A stretch of DNA of 64,000 nucleotides from NCBI GenBank assembly GCA_900555715.1, contig USMC01000006.1, positions 1 through 64,000 on the forward strand, read 5' to 3'. The stretch comes from an uncultured Porphyromonadaceae bacterium. GTDB taxonomy: Bacteria; Bacteroidota; Bacteroidia; Bacteroidales; Muribaculaceae. Of the stretch, positions 9,652 to 19,345 are shown piece by piece; position 1 is the stretch's first letter, and each line of letters begins with the position of its first letter. Position numbers and translations under genes: made by a program. Below the pieces are notes generated by a model that was not told where the DNA came from, searched no databases, and worked only from the letters and a program-made list of their open reading frames with translations.

Positions 9652-10305
9652 ATGATTCATTCTTATCTTTTCCAATGCTACGCGAAATGTTGCAAGAATT
9701 TTGCATGTGAAAGTACTCGCTTTTTAGATTTTCTAGAAGATTGTCTGTGCTATTTAGGAAAGTTCTTATGCGTATCTGCAAGTTTACTGTTATTTATCTT
9801 TCTTACAATTATTTTGTTTATTTTGTTGACATGGGCAACAAAATGGGTTAAAGTAAAACTGCATATTACAAAAATTAGGCATGTAAATGAAGTGGAGTGT
9901 TTCGAAAAGTTAAGTGAAATAAACAGAACTATTAGTAACTTGAATGCGATGAAAACACCTGATATTTCGGATGAGTTTGTGTTGATATATATTGAAGGAT
10001 TACTGGAAATAATGAATGCTGCTATTACAAATTATTACAAGGATGGTGTAAGTGCAGTACAAAAAAAACACGAGATGTTAACATTTCATAAAGCACTATT
10101 GTGCCTACAGATTTGCCAAAAAAGCTTAGGAGATATTTGCAATTTGCAAATTGATAAATGCGTAAAACTATTATCGGAATGCCTTGATACTATGATTGAT
10201 AGTAAAAACGAGAAGGATAAGAAGAGGGACGAGAAGAATGCTGAAGAGAATAATATTCAAAAATTCATGAGAGCAAAAGAAAGTGTCAGAAAAACTCGTA
10301 AATAG
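9652..10305 (+). CDS. Small single-pass membrane protein, partner of the KAP-like NTPase
   Basis: A 217-residue protein with no recognised family. Residues 1-37 are Cys-rich (seven Cys). Residues about 38-62 form one strong transmembrane helix (VSASLLLFIFLTIILFILL). The remaining 150 residues are helical and end in a very charged Lys/Glu segment that could be a coiled coil. It is separated by only 21 bases from the giant NTPase gene and shares its low GC and codon use, so the two form one operon. A membrane adaptor or effector for the NTPase is an inference. It belongs to the imported island, not to the GC-richer element around it. Confidence 0.75.
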   Translation: MIHSYLFQCYAKCCKNFACESTRFLDFLEDCLCYLGKFLCVSASLLLFIFLTIILFILLTWATKWVKVKLHITKIRHVNEVECFEKLSEINRTISNLNAMKTPDISDEFVLIYIEGLLEIMNAAITNYYKDGVSAVQKKHEMLTFHKALLCLQICQKSLGDICNLQIDKCVKLLSECLDTMIDSKNEKDKKRDEKNAEENNIQKFMRAKESVRKTRK

Positions 10306-10326
10306 TCATTAGAAAAAAGAACTACG

Positions 10327-13300
10327 ATGCAAAGAGAAGGTAATATATTTGGAAAATACAGTTCGAAGGTGAAGAGGATAAATATTCCTGTGCCCTCCTT
10401 TGAATACGTGCATAAATCTTTGTTTTCAGACCATTTCGGTTCTCCTACAGCTGGTTTTATGATAGGCAGGGATAGGATTATTGAAAAATTGAAAAATTGG
10501 CTAGTAAAAGAGAAAACATATGGTGGCTCGTATCTTATTACAGGATATCGTGGTATGGGAAAGACGAGTTTTGTAGATAGGGTTTTGTATGAACTAGTCG
10601 GAGAACCGAGTATATGGTGTAATATATTGGGACTGATTCTTTTTATTGGTATTGTATTTTGCATGTCAAAATTTACCAACGAGACGGGTATAAGATATAT
10701 AATTGGCGGTTGCGGCTGCGGCCTATTTCTACTCATTTTATGCAAACAATATTATCTGAAAGAGGTCTTTGTTAAAACCATGTATCGCATACATGCAGGT
10801 ATAAAATATATAGTCCTCGACAAAAATATTACGCCCTTGGGTATGGTAAAGGCAATGAAGCAGATGTGGTGTGGATTAACCTCTAAAGAATGGGACAGAA
10901 TAGACCATTTAATATATGGAGCCAACGAGAAAAATAAGCGTTATTCACATATCTGTGTGCGTGTCAATCTAGGGCAGGAAATATTGGATGAACGCAGCAT
11001 ACTATGCGTGTTGACATCTGAGTTGTATAATAAATACAAGTCGTATGTGTTATCACCAATAGCCAATGTGGAGATGTGGGCGGTTAATATTCTGGTGATT
11101 TCGTTTGCTTCTTTTTGGTTTTTCCCACATTGTGAAAAAGTATTACCTGAAGCATTGGAAACAATATTGGAATTCTTTAATATTAATGCAGTATTGAAAA
11201 TAGGCATTCTTGTTATTCTGTTCATTCTTCTTTCTTGGCGTCAGATTGGCATATTGTGTTCATTATCTACACTTAGAAAAAGAATTGATGCAGAACTAAA
11301 ATCTTCACAAGGTATAGGTGTAAAATACCAGCAAGCGACATTAGGAGGTAATTTGGAGTTTAACTATCCGATTGCTAATATTCGTGATATAGAATCACGA
11401 CTTATCCATATTTTGGACAGAGTGCATCGTTCTCCTGTGCATCCTACTTTTTATTTCGTTTTTGACGAATTGGACAAAATAGAAAGCCCATTGAAACTTG
11501 ATGATGAAATGCCGGAATTCAGTAATGAAAAATATTTAAATTCTGGCGGAACATCAAGAAAAAGGAAGTTCATGGTGATGCATCTGTTGGCCAACATGAA
11601 ATACTTTACAAACACAGCCAAGGCTAAATTTATTTTTATCGCAGGTCGAGAAATGTATGACGGCTATCTCGCTGATCTAACAGATAGGGAGTCTGCAATT
11701 TCAAGTTTGTTCAATGGTATTATTTATGTGGAAAGTTTCTGTAAGAACGAGAAAAGCGAAAAGGATGTGATGTATAATGCAGAAACATTTATTGCTAGAC
11801 AAATAATACCGCGAAAATATATTGAAGAAAGGATAATGAGTAGATATATAGAGTGTAAGATTACGGGTGTAGATTACACGAATATGGACATCAATCTAAA
11901 GCTCTATTATGAATATCTTACTACTGCATACACAAAAAATATCATGAGGTTGGATATGCCACAGGAAGATAAAAACCTCTTATTACGTGATGCGAGAACA
12001 TGTATAGACAAGACTATTGGATTGTTGTATCATTTTACTGTATATCTCTACCATGTAAGTAACGGTTCTCCCAAGAAGATGCGATTAACCTTTGAGAATC
12101 TTGTTCGTCCAATCAGAAATCGCAAAGAGTTCCGGTTTAATCGTGAATGGGACAAACATAAACCGTTGGATGGTGATGACTTAGACATTTACATACCTGA
12201 AAAGTGCAAGTATCTTCTCTCTTTTGGAGAGAAGGAGCAACGAGTAATAGGTTTTATTCACTACATTTCATTTCCAGTGAACCAGATTATTACTGATGCC
12301 AATCAATTTGGCGATAAACTCCTTGTTGCAGCCAGTTTCTTGATTAACCATCTGTATAAGTATCATAGTGGAGGTTTTTCTTGGAGAAATATTGAACAAA
12401 CACCAGAATTGCTAGAGGTATATAAGATACCGGAGTTCAGAGGTTTCATAAATTCCATCCTTAGTTATTTGATACAGACACACATCATTCAGATACCTTG
12501 CGGCCTTTATCAGTTCAAGTTTAGAAAGCAAATCTCTGAAGAAATATCTCTTGCATCCAAGGTCTCTGAAGAAATATCCGCTATATTCAACTTCACATTA
12601 GATGAATCGCAAGCTGTGAAACGACATTATTTGGAGATGGTGTCCAAATATCAACAACTGCATAAGGACAATCAAATTGTCCCACCTCATGCGGAAGCAG
12701 GCGTACATCATATCCTTGCAGATTTGTATATGGCAGATGAAGAGTATAATCAAGCCATATGTGAATACCAAACGGCATTGAAAGTACTTAAAACTGAAGA
12801 TGCAGACAACAATGATCCTCACAAGGCGACCTTTACGCTTGCTTATATAAGAAATATGTTGAAATTGGGTACTGCATTTGAAAAGAGGAGGACCTTTGAT
12901 TCCGCTTATAATACTTATAACGAGATTATTGCTAGAATAATAAGATTTAGAGAGTTTAATGAACTGGACTTTGGATTAGAGTATGAAGAAAAGCCTAAAA
13001 AACATTGGCCTTATTCAGAACCAATACTATACTATAAGAATCGCTATTATAGTAATGATTCGAGAAAAGTGTTGCCCAATTATTACAATTCACAGAATTA
13101 TGTAAATTTGAAATACCGTACTAAAGGCAAATACCTGATTTCTGATTTTGCACATAAGATAACCCCTAATAAACATAGTGTAATACAACGCCTAGCAATG
13201 CTTGAAGATACTCGTATTGTATATCAAGCATTATTGGCAAAGTTATTCATCAATGAGAAAATAGAACTTGGTGGTATCACAAGGTCAAATTTGGATGTTA

Positions 13301-15933
13301 TTGAGGGGGAGTATCAATATATAAGTCTGACGACTAACGAAAAAGAGAAATTTCTCATTTCATCTGATTTTTTTAGAAGATTAGGTGATATTATGTTCTA
13401 CAAAAACGGTTTGATTGGTTTTAATTATGAACGAAGTGAGGGAAATAAAGGAAATAGTAACAAGGATTTAAATGAAAAACTTATTGACAGTTTATATTAT
13501 TGGGCTTTCAACTTGAAGACTGAACTACAAGATTTCTGTGGAAAGAATGGATGCTATGAGCATTTTCCTATGCTGTATAAATATTGTAAGGAGATTGATT
13601 ATTCTCATATTCAAGAACTACAAAAACACAACAAATTCGCAGACAAAACGACACAGCCAACATCTGGGGAAAAGAACAAAGTAATCATAGACCTTTTCAA
13701 AAAGTTTTGGGAAGAGGAAACAAGAGTAAAGAGGCTTAACAGGCTTCCATTAAAGGATATCAAGGAATGTAATGAGAAGCGAAAAGTCATGTGGAAAAGG
13801 AATAAGACTCTTCCTTGCTATGCCTGCAAGTATTATAATAGAAGCCTGAGAATCACCATGCACAACCTGTTCGGGGTAGATACAGAAGGCGTGTGTAATG
13901 GAGAAAAAACAGAGAGCAAGACTATCAATGTCCTGCGGCAAATAGTTATGGGCGGTAGTGCGAAGTCAATGCGTCAGAACTATATGATTCAGTTGGCGGA
14001 GGTTCTGGACTGCCTTGGCAACACTACATTGAGCTGTTCAGTATTAGAGAATGATCAAATAACGAAAGAGTTTCTTAGCAAGTTCCTTCACGATGTTCAT
14101 GAGGTGAACGACAAGTTGGACAAGTCTAAAAGCGAGAATGACTTTATGCTACTGCGCTATCCGATGGACAAATTAACCAAACTTGAAACCTGTATTCTCT
14201 ATTATTGGGAAGCCTCAGTATGTTTCCGATATGGGAAAGAGCAGAAAAAAGCAGCTGGAAGTATGAAGAAAATACTGCGCGTGATTCAGAACTATTTACG
14301 TGTGGCCGTAAAAGTGGAGGAACATGATAAAGCGATAGAGGCAAAAGTTGTGATTGGAGAGTTTCTGAATGAGATAAAGAACAGAATTGTAAAGCAATGT
14401 CTTCTTTGCCTTTTCTCTCACTATAACTATATCAACATGGTAGAGATACAGCGTCTGAAATGGGTATTCTATACACAAATGTATGAAAACATATCTATGA
14501 GCCGTCTGACTTTGTTTCCAGACGTGGAAGAAATCATGTTGATATATTATGAACTACTAAAACTCTGTATCATAGATGACACAAATATTGATAAAACCAT
14601 TGATTATCTAAGGGATACTCGAAAGCTAATCGTAGCGTATTCAAGAGATCATCTTAGCAGAATCTCATACACATGGAACTCAATAGAAGAAAGGAACAAG
14701 GATTTCAATGAGAGATTAATAGGAATATACAACAATATCTCGTTGACCTCACTACGTCACGAGAATACAAGATATGAACGTATCCTTTCGTTACGGATGA
14801 AAGCATTGCTGAACCAGCACATACTTGGTCTTATCATCCCAGAACTGAAAGATGGGCAATACATGGTGAACAATAATCCTAAGATATTTATGGCTTTTAA
14901 AAAAGCGTTGACAAATAAACATATGGATACTATACAGAGTGATGCGGAATGGAAGAAATACTTTCCTGATGTGACATTCAGTAAAACACTAGACCCAAAG
15001 TATAATCAGATTTCAGATAGATTGAAGACGTTGGAGTTTCTCATCAAAGATTCCATGTATTGTATGACTAAAATCCTAGAAACATTGTCGCCCTATACCT
15101 CAACAACTCTGTTTACACATTCTTTTATAGGTGGCATTTATCAGACACTGAACCAATGGAACTACCTCTTTAATGCTCTATTCCATTATTACAGATACTT
15201 TGACCTGGCAAGTCCACTGCCAACATTGAGTGAAAATAACAGTATTGAGTTAGAACGTTATTTTGCCCGCTACGATTATGAGACAATGGAAGTCTGCCAT
15301 CATTCATGTAGAGTTAATTGTAGTAAATACTCTAATGCAGAGTCTGCAAAATATTATGGAACAGGAATGAAGTCAATTTTGGCTTGGCAAAGCGAATGTC
15401 CTAATTATAGAACATCGTGTAGCGTTAAAGGTAATAAATTTGAAATGGACAAAATTGTTTTGGATTCCTTATTTACGCAGAACGAGATAAAGGAATTATC
15501 GTCTATATATAGGAAAGTGTGGAGGTGTCATAATATTTCGGACCGATTCTTTGACAGTGTACTCCAAACCATTACGAAACCGAATATACAATATACATTG
15601 ACGAATTATTCGGGAGAATTAGCTGTAAAGTCATACAGAAGTGCCCTTGGTACACATCGAGAGGGAAGGGCATACAAAGAAATGATTTCCAGAATGTTCT
15701 ATTTGGATGATGACTTGAAGAATGACACTATACAATTTGACTTGGCCATCGAGCGATTCAAAATTAACAGTGATTATATAGACAAGAGTATTGAACAGAT
15801 AATATGTACATTATCAGACTCTTTATATGATATTGAAAATTTCTGTATGGACAATGAAACGAGGACAACACTGGGAAGACGATTCCCCGATCTCTTTTGG
15901 AATGTATATGATGAGGAAAAGAGAGATTGTTGA
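10327..15933 (+). CDS. Giant KAP-like P-loop NTPase with inserted membrane helices and long TPR-like C-terminus
   Basis: An 1868-residue protein. The Walker A is GYRGMGKTS at 73-81 and the Walker B is YFVFDELDKIE at 376-386, with a sensor-like strand FIFIAGREMYD near 435-445. Four hydrophobic helices (about 99-115, 123-140, 252-267 and 288-309) lie between Walker A and Walker B, the hallmark arrangement of KAP-family NTPases. After about residue 470 the protein is helical. A TPR-like stretch at about 788-830 contains LADLYMADEEYNQAICEYQTAL. Two Cys-rich patches (CYAC near 1164; CHHSCRVNC and a second Cys set near 1655-1700) could bind zinc. KAP and STAND-like NTPases often act in phage defence; that role here is inferred from architecture, AT-rich composition and location in a mobile element. 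Confidence 0.85.
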   Translation: MQREGNIFGKYSSKVKRINIPVPSFEYVHKSLFSDHFGSPTAGFMIGRDRIIEKLKNWLVKEKTYGGSYLITGYRGMGKTSFVDRVLYELVGEPSIWCNILGLILFIGIVFCMSKFTNETGIRYIIGGCGCGLFLLILCKQYYLKEVFVKTMYRIHAGIKYIVLDKNITPLGMVKAMKQMWCGLTSKEWDRIDHLIYGANEKNKRYSHICVRVNLGQEILDERSILCVLTSELYNKYKSYVLSPIANVEMWAVNILVISFASFWFFPHCEKVLPEALETILEFFNINAVLKIGILVILFILLSWRQIGILCSLSTLRKRIDAELKSSQGIGVKYQQATLGGNLEFNYPIANIRDIESRLIHILDRVHRSPVHPTFYFVFDELDKIESPLKLDDEMPEFSNEKYLNSGGTSRKRKFMVMHLLANMKYFTNTAKAKFIFIAGREMYDGYLADLTDRESAISSLFNGIIYVESFCKNEKSEKDVMYNAETFIARQIIPRKYIEERIMSRYIECKITGVDYTNMDINLKLYYEYLTTAYTKNIMRLDMPQEDKNLLLRDARTCIDKTIGLLYHFTVYLYHVSNGSPKKMRLTFENLVRPIRNRKEFRFNREWDKHKPLDGDDLDIYIPEKCKYLLSFGEKEQRVIGFIHYISFPVNQIITDANQFGDKLLVAASFLINHLYKYHSGGFSWRNIEQTPELLEVYKIPEFRGFINSILSYLIQTHIIQIPCGLYQFKFRKQISEEISLASKVSEEISAIFNFTLDESQAVKRHYLEMVSKYQQLHKDNQIVPPHAEAGVHHILADLYMADEEYNQAICEYQTALKVLKTEDADNNDPHKATFTLAYIRNMLKLGTAFEKRRTFDSAYNTYNEIIARIIRFREFNELDFGLEYEEKPKKHWPYSEPILYYKNRYYSNDSRKVLPNYYNSQNYVNLKYRTKGKYLISDFAHKITPNKHSVIQRLAMLEDTRIVYQALLAKLFINEKIELGGITRSNLDVIEGEYQYISLTTNEKEKFLISSDFFRRLGDIMFYKNGLIGFNYERSEGNKGNSNKDLNEKLIDSLYYWAFNLKTELQDFCGKNGCYEHFPMLYKYCKEIDYSHIQELQKHNKFADKTTQPTSGEKNKVIIDLFKKFWEEETRVKRLNRLPLKDIKECNEKRKVMWKRNKTLPCYACKYYNRSLRITMHNLFGVDTEGVCNGEKTESKTINVLRQIVMGGSAKSMRQNYMIQLAEVLDCLGNTTLSCSVLENDQITKEFLSKFLHDVHEVNDKLDKSKSENDFMLLRYPMDKLTKLETCILYYWEASVCFRYGKEQKKAAGSMKKILRVIQNYLRVAVKVEEHDKAIEAKVVIGEFLNEIKNRIVKQCLLCLFSHYNYINMVEIQRLKWVFYTQMYENISMSRLTLFPDVEEIMLIYYELLKLCIIDDTNIDKTIDYLRDTRKLIVAYSRDHLSRISYTWNSIEERNKDFNERLIGIYNNISLTSLRHENTRYERILSLRMKALLNQHILGLIIPELKDGQYMVNNNPKIFMAFKKALTNKHMDTIQSDAEWKKYFPDVTFSKTLDPKYNQISDRLKTLEFLIKDSMYCMTKILETLSPYTSTTLFTHSFIGGIYQTLNQWNYLFNALFHYYRYFDLASPLPTLSENNSIELERYFARYDYETMEVCHHSCRVNCSKYSNAESAKYYGTGMKSILAWQSECPNYRTSCSVKGNKFEMDKIVLDSLFTQNEIKELSSIYRKVWRCHNISDRFFDSVLQTITKPNIQYTLTNYSGELAVKSYRSALGTHREGRAYKEMISRMFYLDDDLKNDTIQFDLAIERFKINSDYIDKSIEQIICTLSDSLYDIENFCMDNETRTTLGRRFPDLFWNVYDEEKRDC

Positions 15934-16015
15934 CGGGGGTTACAGTCTTTTATTTAATCTTAGTTAAAGTGAGATTTTTATATGATACTTGAACATATTT
16001 AAGACAAAAAGAGGA

Positions 16016-16050
16016 GTCGTATTATTACTCAAAACAGGGTATAATACGAC
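16016..16050. terminator. Bidirectional terminator between the NTPase and OmpA-like genes
   Basis: GTCGTATTAT at 16016-16025 and ATAATACGAC at 16041-16050 form a perfect 10-bp stem with A-rich and T-rich flanks. It serves the convergent genes ending at 15933 and 16189. The right copy of the OmpA repeat starts about 100 bases further on. Confidence 0.8.
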
Positions 16051-16188
16051 TTCTTTATAGGCCTTGTGTTTAAATTTTATATACAGCGATTCTATCTCAG
16101 ACACACTCTGTGAGGTAGTATCCTTGAATTACAATACAACCTCGTTAGCAAAAAAATGAAAAAGTCAGTTTATGATTGTTCGTTTATC

Positions 16189-17613
16189 TCATGGCAGAAA
16201 CAGCCTTACGATGGCATTCCTGTTCGCTTTGCTAGGTGTATAGTCATCAATACCGCCCTTTGAGAAAGTCTTGATCAGTTTTTTTTCAATGCCTCTTTCC
16301 TTGAGGCATCCGGCGATGAAAGAAGCCCTGAGAGAACCGAGATTGGAGTTTATCATTTCCGTTCCGGTGGCTTTGTCTGCCGCTCCAGTGATTTCAATTC
16401 CAAGACCGTATTTCTTTGCGACACGTGCAATCTCGTCGATGTTCACCATCTGTGATTCTTCCACAAGATTGTCGGTGCCGAGTTCAAAGAAGAAATAAAT
16501 CGGTGCGCCGAGAGGTGCGTTCCCGTCTGCGGTATCACCCGGATATCCGTACACTCCACCGCTGCTGTCACCGTCTGTCGCGTTACCGTTCCTATTGCCG
16601 GACTGTGATTTGCCGGATTTGCTGTCTGTCGCAGCGTTGCCGTTTTCACCTTCACGGAGGCGTTTCCTAAGCGAGTTAAGTCCGCTGTAGTCATTCATGG
16701 CGTAGCCTCCGGCCGAAGCACTGCCGTTGTCGTCAGTGTGGTCAAAATATCCGGCATACCTGTCCAGCAGTCCCTCTATTTCCAGAATCTTGCGGAGTTC
16801 TGCAATCAGTCTGAGGTTCGCCTCGTTTTCTTTGGCAAGTCTCTCGTTTTCTCTTTCCTGTGCGTATGCCAAGACTTCCAGCCGCTCATTGCTGATGATA
16901 TACGGCCCTGCGTCCAAGACCTTTTTCCAACCTCTGTTCTTGCCGAAAGTCCACGATACACCAGCGGAGAGCGTCAGCAGATGGTCGCCGATTCTCCTTG
17001 CAGGGCCAAGACCATCGGCATCCTTGAATGTGGTCACATTGCCTATTTCGGCTGTGATGTGCAGGCAGTCTGCAAGTCGGAAACGTCCCTGTATTCCATA
17101 ATTGAAGGCAAAGGGATTACTGTCAGCATCACGGTTGTCAATCACTCCCAGACCGACAAAAGGAATGATATCCCATCGGCACTCCTTGTCGCCCATAGCC
17201 AGGGACGGCATCAGGTTCACAAGCAGGTCGGCATGATAATGGCGATACTTCTGGTTCGACAAGGCACCGCTTTTCCACTCGAAACCTTGAAAAACGAGAC
17301 GGTTTCCCACCGAAGGCGTATGCCACTTGCCCAATGAAATCTGGAGGGCGGGCTTTATGCGACCGAACAAATCGTCGCATCCAAGCGGCGATCCGATGAA
17401 CGAGGACGCGCCTCCCGAAACGCTGACAAACCAGTTGTCCTTCCATGACGGGATGATTGCGCCGGAGAGGTAGGCAGGCTTCTTGCGGAGCGAGATTTCC
17501 TTTTGTCCGGCTTCGATTTCTTTCAGTTTCATCTCTGCGTGGCTGACCGCATGGGCATCCGCGTCAAGCAGTGCCGCAAAGGTCATGAGCATTGAAAATA
17601 AGATTTTCTTCAT
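16189..17613 (-). CDS. OmpA-family outer-membrane/peptidoglycan-binding protein of the element
   Basis: A 474-residue protein. It begins with a signal-peptide-like sequence (KKILFSMLMTFAALLDADAHA). Residues about 50-230 are a beta-barrel-like region rich in aromatic strands. A coiled segment follows (QERENERLAKENEANLRLIAEL), then a Gly/Asn/Ser-rich linker. The last 110 residues form an OmpA-type domain (YFFFELGTDNL, ITGAADKATGTEMINSNLGSLRA). Such proteins in Bacteroidetes transfer regions anchor an outer-membrane component to peptidoglycan. Its last 190 bases and the 40 bases after the stop are duplicated at 9190-9416, marking the insertion site of the NTPase island. The next gene upstream is the relaxase, which ends 29 bases away. 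Confidence 0.85.
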   Translation of the reverse strand: MKKILFSMLMTFAALLDADAHAVSHAEMKLKEIEAGQKEISLRKKPAYLSGAIIPSWKDNWFVSVSGGASSFIGSPLGCDDLFGRIKPALQISLGKWHTPSVGNRLVFQGFEWKSGALSNQKYRHYHADLLVNLMPSLAMGDKECRWDIIPFVGLGVIDNRDADSNPFAFNYGIQGRFRLADCLHITAEIGNVTTFKDADGLGPARRIGDHLLTLSAGVSWTFGKNRGWKKVLDAGPYIISNERLEVLAYAQERENERLAKENEANLRLIAELRKILEIEGLLDRYAGYFDHTDDNGSASAGGYAMNDYSGLNSLRKRLREGENGNAATDSKSGKSQSGNRNGNATDGDSSGGVYGYPGDTADGNAPLGAPIYFFFELGTDNLVEESQMVNIDEIARVAKKYGLGIEITGAADKATGTEMINSNLGSLRASFIAGCLKERGIEKKLIKTFSKGGIDDYTPSKANRNAIVRLFLP

Positions 17614-17641
17614 CGTTTGAATTTGTTTAATTGGTGTTACA

Positions 17642-19117
17642 TCATTTGCGTTTTACAGATTTTCCGCCTGCCGGACGCATCATTTTCGCCGCACGGAAGA
17701 GGCAACGCCGCGCCCAAAGCAGGTCGTCCTCATCATCTTTCCGTCCCCAAGACAGGTCGTTTCCGCCTCCGCCGCCTCCGTGTCCCTCGGCGAAAGTCGT
17801 GGCTCCGTCCACATATCCCGCGAACAACATCCCGGCACATTTCAGTATGTCCTCGCCACGTTCCGCAAGGTCTTCGAGCAGCGTTCCGTCAAACGCGGAA
17901 CCGGCATCGCCGAGTTTCGGCATGGTGCTTCTGAGGCTGCTGATGACATCATTCACAAAAGCGTCTGCGATACGGAAACGTATCTGTCCGGCAAGGTCGC
18001 CCGATGCTTCGCGGATACTCCTTTTATAGTCCTCCGCCTGCTGCCGGTATTCGTTGGTTTTCTCCCTGGATTCTTCCTCCAGCTCCCTATATTCGGACAG
18101 TTTGCGGCTGGCTTCGGCGAGTTTCTGACGCTTGTCCGTGAGGGCGTCGAGCACCTTTTGGTAGTCTTTCCCAAGCCTGTCAATGTTCTTCTGCAACTCG
18201 TCAGCGTCACCTTTCCCAGCCTGAAGATCGGTTGAAAGTTGTACCATTTCCTGCTCCAGTTCGGTCTTGCGGCTTTCGAGATTGGCTATCATCGTGGTCA
18301 GTCCTTTCACCCTCCTTTCGGCGTGGGAGACCTCAAGTTTCAACTGTTGCAACAGGGATTTGTCCGATTCTATCTGTGATTCAAGGTCTGCACATTCCCG
18401 GCTCAGCATACGCTTGTATTCCTGCGGAGGAATGTTTCTTGCCCCGGTTTTTGATATGTCGGAGCCGCGAGACAATCCCCATTTCTCATTCACTTTTGCA
18501 AATTCATCGTGCAGCGAGCGCATATAGTCCTTGTAGTCATACAGGTCTTTCCCACCGAATATTTTCTTGAAAGCGAAGCGTCCGTCCCTTATGGGAAGCA
18601 GCGTGCAATGGCAATGCGGATTCGTCTCGTCAAGGTGTACGACAAAGCCGGCGATGTTTTCCTCGCCCCATTTATCAGCGACAAAACGGTACACGTCCAG
18701 TGCCCATTTCTCGATATCACGGCATCGTTTTATATGCGAATTGTCGGCATCTTTATTGAGATTGACCGTCTGTTCCCCGAAAGCCAGCTCGTGCATCCTC
18801 GCACGTGAACCTCCGAAAATGAAATTCACCACCGTGCGGAATTTCGGCTCCGGCAATCCCTCGTTAGGGTCTTTGATGCCACGTGCCGACAGAATCTCAC
18901 GGATGCGTTCCGGGATGGATTTCTTCTTGTCGATAGGAACAATTTTGCCGTTCACAATCTCGAAATTAAGGCTGTCGCGCGTGCGGTCATACGTTCCGTA
19001 ACCCGATGCACGCCCCCATTTCTTATCGTCCCAGTTGCGTTTGTGCTCATCGCTCTGGGCTTCGGTGAAGCCCTTTGCGACTTTCAGATCCATGACTTGT
19101 TTTTGTGAATTTGCCAT
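17642..19117 (-). CDS. MobV-family relaxase (plasmid recombination/mobilization type)
   Basis: I chose the start at 19117 because the protein from there begins with the family-like MANSQKQVMDLKVAKG; the longer reading adds a basic tail from the oriT-like spacer. The 491-residue product has the MOB-V nuclease signature HLDETNPHCH at 161-170, where the His cluster binds the metal. A long coiled coil (about 265-420) follows, with a Gly-rich C-terminus. It would nick oriT and pilot the transferred strand. A GC-rich spacer with hairpins lies directly upstream, the usual oriT position for this family. Confidence 0.9.
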   Translation of the reverse strand: MANSQKQVMDLKVAKGFTEAQSDEHKRNWDDKKWGRASGYGTYDRTRDSLNFEIVNGKIVPIDKKKSIPERIREILSARGIKDPNEGLPEPKFRTVVNFIFGGSRARMHELAFGEQTVNLNKDADNSHIKRCRDIEKWALDVYRFVADKWGEENIAGFVVHLDETNPHCHCTLLPIRDGRFAFKKIFGGKDLYDYKDYMRSLHDEFAKVNEKWGLSRGSDISKTGARNIPPQEYKRMLSRECADLESQIESDKSLLQQLKLEVSHAERRVKGLTTMIANLESRKTELEQEMVQLSTDLQAGKGDADELQKNIDRLGKDYQKVLDALTDKRQKLAEASRKLSEYRELEEESREKTNEYRQQAEDYKRSIREASGDLAGQIRFRIADAFVNDVISSLRSTMPKLGDAGSAFDGTLLEDLAERGEDILKCAGMLFAGYVDGATTFAEGHGGGGGGNDLSWGRKDDEDDLLWARRCLFRAAKMMRPAGGKSVKRK

Positions 19118-19345
19118 GATTTTTTTCGTTGTTTTTTCGATTTGCCGGAGGCTTTTTTGAGCCTTCCAGCACCGTTGTTTCTGAATTTTGCGAAGAAAAT
19201 TCTTCCATAATCTCACAGCTTGCTGCCGCTTTTTGCGGTCCGTCCCGGTTTTCTGCTGAAAATCCGGGGTATTATGCTTCCCAACAGCCGCGAAGCGGCC
19301 TTTTTGGGCGCAGCCCGTCCGATAATGGGGCGGCAAGCCGCCGCG
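19118..19345. other. oriT: Candidate oriT spacer upstream of the MobV relaxase
   Basis: A 228-base gap with several short inverted repeats: GCCGCgaaGCGGC followed by a T run near 19280-19303, GGGCgcaGCCC near 19305-19315, and GGCGGcaaGCCGCC near 19331-19345. The string TTTGGGCGCAGCCCGT occurs here and again at about 19378 inside the neighbouring gene. Position next to a MobV gene plus hairpins suggests oriT. The nick site itself cannot be named from sequence alone. Confidence 0.4.

Noticed and set aside
17632..19100. Several plus-strand frames of 100-200 codons across the relaxase
   Set aside because: They overlap the MobV gene, whose HLDETNPHCH motif fixes the correct frame.
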